Positions 35,922 to 43,175 of a stretch of 64,000 nt of DNA are shown in pieces; positions within the stretch are counted from its first letter, which is position 1, and each line of letters starts with the position of its first letter. The notes beneath the pieces were generated by a model. That model saw nothing but the letters and a program-made list of their open reading frames with translations. It made no database searches and was not told the DNA's origin. The translations under genes and the position numbers were made by a program. This DNA comes from Coprobacter fastidiosus (lineage in GTDB: Bacteria > Bacteroidota > Bacteroidia > Bacteroidales > Coprobacteraceae), in the NCBI RefSeq assembly GCF_030296935.1, contig NZ_AP028032.1, forward strand, positions 930,001 through 994,000, given 5' to 3'.

Positions 35922-35929
35922 TACCTTTG
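35922..35929 (+). promoter_or_regulatory. -7 box of the MATE gene
   Basis: TACCTTTG, 26 bases before the MATE start codon. Confidence 0.6.
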
Positions 35930-35954
35930 CCACACTAAATAATTGTGAAATTAT

Positions 35955-37328
35955 ATGGCAAAATCAAATTCTCCCCTTATTTTGGGAACGCGGCCTATCG
36001 GAAAGCTTTTGCTGCAATATTCTATCCCTGCAATTATAGGGATGACTGTAACTTCTCTTTATAATATAATCGACAGCGTATTCATAGGGCATGGTGTCGG
36101 AGCTTTAGGAATAGCCGGGCTGGCAATAACTTTTCCTCTAATGAATCTTATTGTCGCATTCTGCGTACTGGTAGGTGTCGGCGGTGCTACGATCAGTTCT
36201 ATTTATATGGGACAAAAAGATACGCAACGAGCGACATACGTCCTACACAATGTACTGTTAATGTTAATATTCAACGGTATTATGTTCGGACTCGTCACCC
36301 TATATTTTCTTGATCCGATTCTGTTATTTTTCGGGGCAAGTGCCGAGACTCTTCCCTATGCCAGAGATTTTATGGGAGTGCTTCTTCTCGGAACACCGAT
36401 TACTTATGTATTTATCGGACTCAATAATATCATGAGGGCTACCGGATACCCCAAAAAAGCAATGATTTCCGCATTGTTTACAGTAGGAGCGAATATTATC
36501 ATCGCTCCAATATTTATTTTTGTCTTGAAATGGGGTATCAAAGGCGCAGCTCTTGCCACAATCATTTCTCAGACTTGCGGAATGATCTGGGTACTCCATC
36601 ATTTTCTGGATAAAAATAGTTTTATACACTTTCAAAAGGGTGCTTATGTGCTTAAAAAGCGAATTATCGTAAGTATTTTATCTATCGGTTTATCACCATT
36701 TCTAATGAATGTATGCGCCAGTGGCGTAGTGATTATCATAAACAACAGTTTATTGAGTCATGGAGGAGATTTAGCCATCGGTGCTTATGGTATAGTAAAC
36801 CGCATGCTCACATTTTTCGTAATGATCGTTATGGGACTGACTCAAGGAATGCAGCCGATTATCGGATATAATTACGGGGCAGAACAGTATGACCGGGTAA
36901 AACAAACTCTTCGCTACGGAATCATCGCCGGGGTATGTATTACGACTTTCGGGTTTATTTTAGATGAAATTTTCCCACACGCCATAGTAGCTATGTTCAC
37001 GACAAATGACGAGCTTACCGACATTGCAACTACCGGATTAAGAATATGTACAATTATGTTCCCTGTCGTAGGATGCCAGATCGTAATTACAAATTTTTTC
37101 CAATCTATCGGGAAATCACAAATTTCGATTTTACTTTCTCTTTCCCGACAATTGGTATTTCTTATTCCGTGTCTGTTGATTTTACCAATTCATCTCGGAA
37201 CAAACGGAGTATGGGCAAGTATTCCTGTTGCCGACTCTATTGCTTTTATAATGGCAATCATCGCAATATGGATACATATCAAAAAAATACAAAAGAAAAA
37301 TAGTTTTGTACACGAACCCGTCCAATAA
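35955..37328 (+). CDS. MATE-family efflux transporter
   Basis: 457 residues with twelve hydrophobic segments in two similar halves. The first helix region carries IGKLLLQYSIPAIIGMTVTSLYNIIDSVFIGHGVG, and the second half SPFLMNVCASGVVIIINNSLLSHGG and MGLTQGMQPIIGYNYGAEQ. These are hallmarks of the MepA-like branch of MATE drug/sodium antiporters. It probably exports cationic compounds, but the substrate cannot be known from sequence. Confidence 0.93.
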   Translation: MAKSNSPLILGTRPIGKLLLQYSIPAIIGMTVTSLYNIIDSVFIGHGVGALGIAGLAITFPLMNLIVAFCVLVGVGGATISSIYMGQKDTQRATYVLHNVLLMLIFNGIMFGLVTLYFLDPILLFFGASAETLPYARDFMGVLLLGTPITYVFIGLNNIMRATGYPKKAMISALFTVGANIIIAPIFIFVLKWGIKGAALATIISQTCGMIWVLHHFLDKNSFIHFQKGAYVLKKRIIVSILSIGLSPFLMNVCASGVVIIINNSLLSHGGDLAIGAYGIVNRMLTFFVMIVMGLTQGMQPIIGYNYGAEQYDRVKQTLRYGIIAGVCITTFGFILDEIFPHAIVAMFTTNDELTDIATTGLRICTIMFPVVGCQIVITNFFQSIGKSQISILLSLSRQLVFLIPCLLILPIHLGTNGVWASIPVADSIAFIMAIIAIWIHIKKIQKKNSFVHEPVQ

Positions 37329-37350
37329 GAACATACAAAAATATGGATTT

Positions 37351-37387
37351 TTCTCAAATTTGACCCGGACAAAATTAGACCGGCTCT
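37351..37387. repeat. Right-end fragment of the MITE-like repeat
   Basis: CTCAAATTTGACCCGGACAA followed by AATTAGACCGGCTCT matches the last 37 bases of the 53579 copy (CTCAAATCTGACCCGAGC..GACAGGCTCT). No left end is present. Confidence 0.6.
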
Positions 37388-37452
37388 AAAAAGCTGCTAA
37401 AACTTATTCAATTCTACACTATCGATTTTAATTCAAAATCAGGAAATATTCT

Positions 37453-37460
37453 TATCTTTG
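37453..37460 (+). promoter_or_regulatory. -7 box of the PIF1-TPR gene
   Basis: TATCTTTG, 20 bases before the GTG start. The -33 region is not clear. Confidence 0.55.
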
Positions 37461-37479
37461 AATTATAAATAGTGATAAA

Positions 37480-39489
37480 GTGGATATACAGCAAATAGAT
37501 ACCGACAATCAAGAGTTTCAGAATGCCTTAAGCCTGATTCAATATACTTCGCAATCGGTATTCCTAACTGGAAAAGCCGGTACGGGAAAATCTACTTTTT
37601 TGCGATATATATGCGACCAAACAAATAAAAAGCATATCGTATTAGCTCCGACCGGCGTTGCCGCAATCAATGCCGGAGGCAGTACAATACATTCTTTTTT
37701 TAAAATGCCGTTTCGTCCTATTTTACCGGATGATCCTGATCTAAGTTTAACGGAAGGACGTATTTTTGAATTTTTAAAATATAGAAAATCGCATCGTAAG
37801 CTAATCAAAGAAGTCGAACTCATTATCATAGACGAAATATCTATGGTACGTGCCGATATGATCGATTTTATAGATCGTGTGCTTCGAATCTATTCCGGTA
37901 ATATGCGTCTGCCTTTCGGAGGAAAACAGCTTTTGTTTGTAGGGGATATCTATCAACTCGAACCGGTAGTCACCCAAGATGCGCGAGACATATTGAATCG
38001 TTTCTATCCCAATTCTTATTTTTTCTCAGCACGAGTATTTAAAGAGGTAAGTCTTGTTCCTATCGAACTAAAAAAAGTGTATAGACAAACCGACATAACA
38101 TTTGTAAATCTTCTCGACAGAATTCGTACCAACACAACAGACGATAACGATCTAAAAATACTCAATAGCCGATATAATCCTAATTTTATACCACAGCAGG
38201 AAGATTTTTCAATTACTCTGGCAACAAGAAGAGACAACGTCGATTACATTAATGACAAACATCTCGCAGATCTTGACGGAAAAGAATTTGTATTCAAGGG
38301 AGAAATAAAAGGCGATTTTCCCGAATCAAGTCTTCCTACATTAAAAGAGTTGATTCTCAAAGAGGGTGCACAAATAATTTTTATCAAAAACGACTATGAC
38401 CATCGCTGGGTAAACGGTACTCTCGGAATTATCTCCTCGATTAGCGAAGACGGGAAAATATATGTATTGCTTGAAAACGGAGAAGAGCACGAAGTTGCGC
38501 GTGATTCATGGCGCAATATACGTTATTCGTATAATGAAAAAAAGAAAAGAATCGAGGAAGAAGAGCTAGGCTCTTTCATCCAATATCCCATGCGTCTGGC
38601 TTGGGCCATAACCGTACACAAAAGTCAGGGTCTCACGTTCAACCATGTCATTATAGATTTTAGCGGAGGCGCTTTTGCCGGAGGTCAAACTTATGTGGCA
38701 CTAAGCCGTTGTACATCTCTTGACGGAATAATCTTGAAAAAAAGAATATCAAGAAGCGATATTTTTATAAAACCAGAAATCATCCACTTCAGCCAAAATT
38801 TCAACAATCCTCGCCTTATCGAACAATCAATGAAACTGGCACAAGCCGACAGGCTTTATCATACTGCAGCCAAACAATTCGACAAGGATGATTTTGACGG
38901 AAGTCTTACGGCTTTGTTCGAGGCTATACATCTCAGATATGATCTTGAAAAACCGGAAGTAAAGCGATTGATCCGAAAAAAATTAAGTGTTATCACAGAA
39001 TTAAAAGAACGTATAAAAACTCTCGAACAACGAGATCATGAACGCCGGGAAACATTAAAAAAGTATGCATACGAATATTATTTACTCGGTAATGAGTGTA
39101 TTACGAAGGCTCATGACACCAGGGCCGCTCTCGCTAATTTTGACAAGGCATTGGCTCTTGATCCGTTACTGCTCGACGCTTGGGTACGAAAAGGTGTTAC
39201 CTTAATGGATGCTGATGATTTATCTGGAGCAGCACAATGTCTCAACGAAGCTGTACGGTTAAGTCCGTTATATTTTAAAGCTCTCTATAACAGAGGCAAA
39301 CTACGATACAAACTTGAAGATTATGAAGGTGCATCAAGCGATTTTCTGAAAGCAGTAAAACTAAAGCCACAAAATGCGACTTTGCACGACCGGCTCGGAG
39401 ATACATTTTCTAAACTCGGTGAAATAGAAACAGCCGGTCGTTTCTGGAGCATTGCAGAAGAAATAAGAGAAAGAAAACATAACAAATAA
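37480..39489 (+). CDS. PIF1-like DNA helicase / AAA ATPase with C-terminal TPR repeats
   Basis: 669 residues from a GTG at 37480; no ATG is available nearby. The helicase core (about 1-450) shows Walker A in LTGKAGTGKSTFLRYI, VLAPTGVAAINAGGSTIHSFF, Walker B in LIIIDEISMVRADM, FVGDIYQLEPV and the late motif LAWAITVHKSQGLTFNHVIID with YVALSRC. This is the PIF1/RecD-like superfamily 1B. The C-terminal part (about 525-660) has at least three TPR units (NFDKALALDPLLLDAWVRKG, LNEAVRLSPLYFKALYNRG, LKAVKLKPQNATLHDRLG). The helicase presumably unwinds DNA 5' to 3'; the TPRs suggest protein partners. The AsmA-family gene follows within 12 bases. Confidence 0.9.
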   Translation: MDIQQIDTDNQEFQNALSLIQYTSQSVFLTGKAGTGKSTFLRYICDQTNKKHIVLAPTGVAAINAGGSTIHSFFKMPFRPILPDDPDLSLTEGRIFEFLKYRKSHRKLIKEVELIIIDEISMVRADMIDFIDRVLRIYSGNMRLPFGGKQLLFVGDIYQLEPVVTQDARDILNRFYPNSYFFSARVFKEVSLVPIELKKVYRQTDITFVNLLDRIRTNTTDDNDLKILNSRYNPNFIPQQEDFSITLATRRDNVDYINDKHLADLDGKEFVFKGEIKGDFPESSLPTLKELILKEGAQIIFIKNDYDHRWVNGTLGIISSISEDGKIYVLLENGEEHEVARDSWRNIRYSYNEKKKRIEEEELGSFIQYPMRLAWAITVHKSQGLTFNHVIIDFSGGAFAGGQTYVALSRCTSLDGIILKKRISRSDIFIKPEIIHFSQNFNNPRLIEQSMKLAQADRLYHTAAKQFDKDDFDGSLTALFEAIHLRYDLEKPEVKRLIRKKLSVITELKERIKTLEQRDHERRETLKKYAYEYYLLGNECITKAHDTRAALANFDKALALDPLLLDAWVRKGVTLMDADDLSGAAQCLNEAVRLSPLYFKALYNRGKLRYKLEDYEGASSDFLKAVKLKPQNATLHDRLGDTFSKLGEIETAGRFWSIAEEIRERKHNK

Positions 39490-39500
39490 ATCATTTGGGT

Positions 39501-42149
39501 ATGAATACAAAAGTAAAAAAAGGTTTAAAAATTACCGGGATAGTCATAGGTACAATCTTGGTTATCATGCTCGTTCTCCCTTTTGCTTTTAAAGGCAAGA
39601 TATTGGAGATAGTGAAAAAAGAGGCAAATAACATGCTGAACGCCAAGCTCGAATTTGCCGATCTGAACCTCAGTTTCTTTTCTCATTTTCCGAAAGCCTC
39701 TATCGAGTTGCAACAATTATCTCTTACGGGTATCGGTGATTTCGAGAAAGACACTCTCGTCTCTGCAAAGGAGATAGACATCGCCGTTAATATAATGAGT
39801 CTGTTCGGTGATAAAGGAATCGAAATAAACCATATCATTCTGGAAAAACCGCAGGTAAAAGCAGTCAAATTAGCGAATGGAAATGTAAACTGGGACATAA
39901 TGAAACCAGACACAACAACGACTGTTGCAACAGACACGACTTCATCCAGCTCGTCTTTCGCTCTTAAATTAAAAAAATTCACCATAGAAGACGGACGTAT
40001 TGCATACATAGATGACTCTTCTAAAATGGAATTCTATACTCAGAAACTGAACTTGAAACTATCGGGAGATATGAGTACCGAATCAACATCGATTGATTGT
40101 CACATGACAACCCAAAATATAGATTTTATATCAGGAGCTGTCCCTTATCTCAAAAACGCAGAATTTGAAATGGACATGAAAGTTCTGGCTGATTTGGTAA
40201 ATAACAAATTCACATTTGATGAAAACAAACTTCGACTTAATGCAATCGAGTTGAATCTCGACGGCTGGATAGCACTTCTCGAAAATGATATGGACATGGA
40301 TATACGTTTAAATAGTCCCAAAATAGAGTTCAAAGACATTCTTTCTCTCATTCCCGGCATTTATCAAAACAATTTCGAGTCATTAACTGCTAAAGGAGCA
40401 TTAGACTTTAAAGCTGCAGCCAAAGGCAAAATGACCGGAGACCTATTACCACAATTTTCATTTTTATTAAACGTCAAAGACGGCATGATCAATTATGCCG
40501 GTATGCCCAAAGCGATTAACAATATCAACATCTATATTTCTGCAGAAAATCCAGGAGGCAATGCCGACTTAACTACTATCAATATAGATAATCTCAGTTT
40601 TAAAATGGCAGAAAACCCGTTCAAGCTGACATTAAACGCATCGACTCCCGTATCTGATCTGAATTTTAAAGCAACAGCAAATGGAACTCTGAATCTGGAT
40701 ATGATTAAAGAGGTATATCCTTTAGGAGACTCGATAAAACTAAGCGGAATACTGACGACCACATTAAGTTTTGCGGGTAAAATGTCGGATATTGAAAAAG
40801 AAAAATATCAAAATATACAAGGTGAAGGGAATATTTCTATAAGCAATATGAATTTTACATCTCCTGGAATCCCTGCCATAACATTAAAGAAAGCATCTGC
40901 AACGATCAGCCCCAAAGCTATGTCTTTAAATGAAATGGACGTAAATATCGGGAAAAACGATTTACAGGCAAAAGGCTCTTTATCTAACTACCTACCCTAT
41001 TTTTTGAAAAATGAAACTTTAAAAGGCAACCTTTCTTTAAATTCTTCATATCTGAACTTAAATGATTTTATAAGTGACACTGAAGAGACAAGTACAGAAA
41101 CCGAAGTAACAACAGACACGACAACCATGAGTGTTATAGAAGTTCCTAAAAATTTGGATTTGTCGCTTAAAGCAAACCTTAAAAAAGTCATTTTCCAAAA
41201 AATCGAAATCAATAATATCAACGGAAATCTATCTGTTTCAAATGGGGTCGTTCGAATGAATCCTCTAAATTTTAATGCCTTTGATGGATCTATATCAGCA
41301 ACCGGATCATATAGTACCGCCGAGAATAAAAACCGGCCTATGGTAAATTTTGGACTGAATATCCAGAAAGCTTCTTTCGAAGAAACGTTCAAACAATTGG
41401 ATATGATCCAAAAGATCGTCCCAATTTTTGCAAAAACAGGAGGTAACTACTCTGTAAATCTTGATTTAAAGACCCCTTTGGATAACACTATGAGCCCCGA
41501 ATTAATGTCACTGACGGCTAAAGGGGTTCTACAATCCAATGATATTCATGTACAAAACCTCGAAGTTTTTGACAAGATTGCCACATTATTGAAAAATGAT
41601 AAACTTAAAAACATCGAAGCTAAAGATATAAAAATACCATTTACAATCGAAAACGGACTATTAAAAACCGATCCTTTTAATATAAAAATGGGTAATATCA
41701 GTATGAATCTAAGCGGAACAACCGGTTTAGATCAGAGTATCGACTACACCGCAAAAATCGCACTTCCCGAATCTGCTACTGGCGGATATATCAGTAATGT
41801 AACGGCAACTATCGGAGGTACATTTTCAAAGCCCGAGATCAAACTCGACACTAAAGAAATGATCAACAATGCCGTAAAAACAGCCGTAAACAGTCAACTG
41901 ACTAAACTTACCGGAAAGGATAAAGAAGAACGTATCGCCGCTTTAAGAGAACAAGCCGATGCAGCAGGAAAAAAATTAGTAGAAACTGCAGAGAAAGAAG
42001 GGCAAAAACTGATAGACAAAGCTCAAAAGCCTCTCGAAAAGATCGGTGCGAAAACTGCTGCTGCAGCATTGGTAAAAGAGGCACAGAAACAGGCAGATAA
42101 GTTAAAAGAAGAGGCCGAAAAGGCCATACAAAAAATAGAGGCTGAGTAA
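39501..42149 (+). CDS. AsmA-family envelope protein (882 aa)
   Basis: 882 residues from the ATG at 39501; a TTG at 39495 is in frame but less likely. It has one N-terminal membrane segment (about 12-32) and a very long periplasmic part. The AsmA start motif LNAKLEFADLNLSFFSHFPKASIELQQLSL and the C-terminal AsmA_2-like repeat region (DLDLKTPLDN to SGTTGLDQSIDYTAKIALP) are clear. A charged, Ala/Lys/Glu-rich coiled-coil tail occupies about 800-882. AsmA-like proteins are thought to form bridges that move lipids between the inner and outer membranes. It is downstream of the helicase gene and followed by a hairpin terminator. Low-complexity Thr-rich linkers occur at about 140 and 540. Confidence 0.85.
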   Translation: MNTKVKKGLKITGIVIGTILVIMLVLPFAFKGKILEIVKKEANNMLNAKLEFADLNLSFFSHFPKASIELQQLSLTGIGDFEKDTLVSAKEIDIAVNIMSLFGDKGIEINHIILEKPQVKAVKLANGNVNWDIMKPDTTTTVATDTTSSSSSFALKLKKFTIEDGRIAYIDDSSKMEFYTQKLNLKLSGDMSTESTSIDCHMTTQNIDFISGAVPYLKNAEFEMDMKVLADLVNNKFTFDENKLRLNAIELNLDGWIALLENDMDMDIRLNSPKIEFKDILSLIPGIYQNNFESLTAKGALDFKAAAKGKMTGDLLPQFSFLLNVKDGMINYAGMPKAINNINIYISAENPGGNADLTTINIDNLSFKMAENPFKLTLNASTPVSDLNFKATANGTLNLDMIKEVYPLGDSIKLSGILTTTLSFAGKMSDIEKEKYQNIQGEGNISISNMNFTSPGIPAITLKKASATISPKAMSLNEMDVNIGKNDLQAKGSLSNYLPYFLKNETLKGNLSLNSSYLNLNDFISDTEETSTETEVTTDTTTMSVIEVPKNLDLSLKANLKKVIFQKIEINNINGNLSVSNGVVRMNPLNFNAFDGSISATGSYSTAENKNRPMVNFGLNIQKASFEETFKQLDMIQKIVPIFAKTGGNYSVNLDLKTPLDNTMSPELMSLTAKGVLQSNDIHVQNLEVFDKIATLLKNDKLKNIEAKDIKIPFTIENGLLKTDPFNIKMGNISMNLSGTTGLDQSIDYTAKIALPESATGGYISNVTATIGGTFSKPEIKLDTKEMINNAVKTAVNSQLTKLTGKDKEERIAALREQADAAGKKLVETAEKEGQKLIDKAQKPLEKIGAKTAAAALVKEAQKQADKLKEEAEKAIQKIEAE

Positions 42150-42189
42150 AACTCAGACAGGTTCTTAAATTTCATAGAAATCTTTTCAA

Positions 42190-42229
42190 TACACCCTTCA
42201 GACATTTTCTTTATCTGGAGGGTGTATTA
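42190..42229 (+). terminator. Terminator after the first AsmA gene
   Basis: ACACCCTTCAGA pairs with TCTGGAGGGTGT (loop of 11 bases), followed by ATTATTTT. Confidence 0.75.
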
Positions 42230-42316
42230 TTTTCACACAAAACAACAGTTTTCTCAAACGAAGACCTTTTTAAATTATACTACATTATGTTTCAAGTGTT
42301 TAATTCTGAGTAAATT

Positions 42317-42362
42317 CTGTCATTCAGATAGATACAATTTGGCACTTTTTCTGACAAAACAG
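42317..42362 (+). promoter_or_regulatory. Possible activator sites upstream of the sigma-54 promoter
   Basis: Two short dyads, CTGTCATTCAG (42317-42327) and CTGACAAAACAG (42351-42362), lie 15-60 bases upstream of the -24 element. A second TGGCAC half-site occurs at 42340. Whether an enhancer-binding protein uses them is unknown. Confidence 0.3.
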
Positions 42363-42375
42363 TCCCAAAAACAAA

Positions 42376-42391
42376 TGGCACACACTTTGCA
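42376..42391 (+). promoter_or_regulatory. Sigma-54 (RpoN) -24/-12 promoter of hsp20
   Basis: TGGCACACACTTTGCA matches the sigma-54 consensus TGGCAC-N5-TTGCA, with GG and GC separated by exactly 10 bases. Transcription should start near 42402, giving a 5' leader of about 68 bases. No TAnnTTTG box is placed to serve the gene. Confidence 0.75.
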
Positions 42392-42469
42392 ATTATTTAA
42401 GCGAATTTGAGTTACAAACCCGATTCAAAGAAATATAGATGTTTAATTAACGAATAGGAGATTATAACT

Positions 42470-42898
42470 ATGATGCCTGTAAGAAAATCACAAAATTGGC
42501 TTCCGGGAATATTTAACGATTTCTTTGGAAACGAATGGATGGAAAAAGCAAATTCAACTTCTCCCGCCATAAATATTATCGAAAGTGAAAAAGATTATAA
42601 AGTAGAGATTGCTGCTCCGGGATTGACTAAAGACGATTTTTCGATTAGAATCGATGATGATAATCAGATCTCTGTTTCTATGGAGAAAAAAGAGGAACAT
42701 AAAGATGAAAATAAAAACGGCCGGTATTTGCGCCGGGAATTTTCTTATACACAATTCCGTCAGAATATGATTCTGCCCGATAACATAGATAAAGATAAAA
42801 TCGAAGCAAAAGTTGAAAACGGGATATTAACCATAGATATTCCTAAAAAAGAAATTATCCCCGAAAAACCGGCTGTTAGAAACATAGAAGTAAAATAA
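42470..42898 (+). CDS. Small heat shock protein, Hsp20/alpha-crystallin family
   Basis: 142 residues. It is an ATP-independent holdase that keeps unfolded proteins soluble. The alpha-crystallin domain (about 32-132) shows NIIESEKDYKVEIAAPGLTKDDFSI, the basic RREFSYTQFRQNMILPDNIDKDKIEAKVENGILTI core, and the C-terminal KKEIIPEK tail with a hydrophobic-Pro motif. Start: ATG at 42470 with AGGAG 9 bases upstream; a second ATG follows at once. Transcription is expected from the sigma-54 promoter, an unusual mode for a heat-shock gene. A 38-codon Lys-rich gene follows 51 bases later, before the terminator. Confidence 0.93.
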   Translation: MMPVRKSQNWLPGIFNDFFGNEWMEKANSTSPAINIIESEKDYKVEIAAPGLTKDDFSIRIDDDNQISVSMEKKEEHKDENKNGRYLRREFSYTQFRQNMILPDNIDKDKIEAKVENGILTIDIPKKEIIPEKPAVRNIEVK

Positions 42899-42949
42899 AA
42901 CTTCTATATTAATCTTCATATTTATAGTGATCTTTTAAATTCAAATAAT

Positions 42950-43066
42950 ATGAAAAGTTCAGAAAAAAAACAGAAAGGTCAATTCTGTAAATCAAAGAAG
43001 AAATCAGAATATCAACTTGAAAAAGCTGAAGAGTCTCATGAAGGTAAACATAAAAAACATGAGTAA
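42950..43066 (+). CDS. Lys-rich 38-residue microprotein
   Basis: A short frame, ATG at 42950 to TAA at 43066, encoding MKSSEKKQKGQFCKSKKK and a second half SEYQLEKAEESHEGKHKKHE. Around a third of residues are Lys; there is one Cys and no hydrophobic core, so it is predicted to be disordered or a nucleic-acid-binding or chaperone-associated peptide. I do not recognise it. It is 51 bases downstream of hsp20 and upstream of the terminator at 43092, so it is likely in the same sigma-54 transcript. It is too short for standard gene calling. Confidence 0.55.
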   Translation: MKSSEKKQKGQFCKSKKKSEYQLEKAEESHEGKHKKHE

Positions 43067-43091
43067 AACATAGGTATTACAAGTACAGAAT

Positions 43092-43134
43092 CAGCCCGTC
43101 CAACTATTCATATAGTGAACGGGCTGTATTTTTA
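43092..43134 (+). terminator. Terminator of the hsp20 transcript
   Basis: CAGCCCGT (43092-43099) / ACGGGCTG (43119-43126), then ATTTTTAT. Confidence 0.8.
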
Positions 43135-43175
43135 TCGGATAATAGATCATCTTTGAGCCTCGAATCAAAGCCTAT

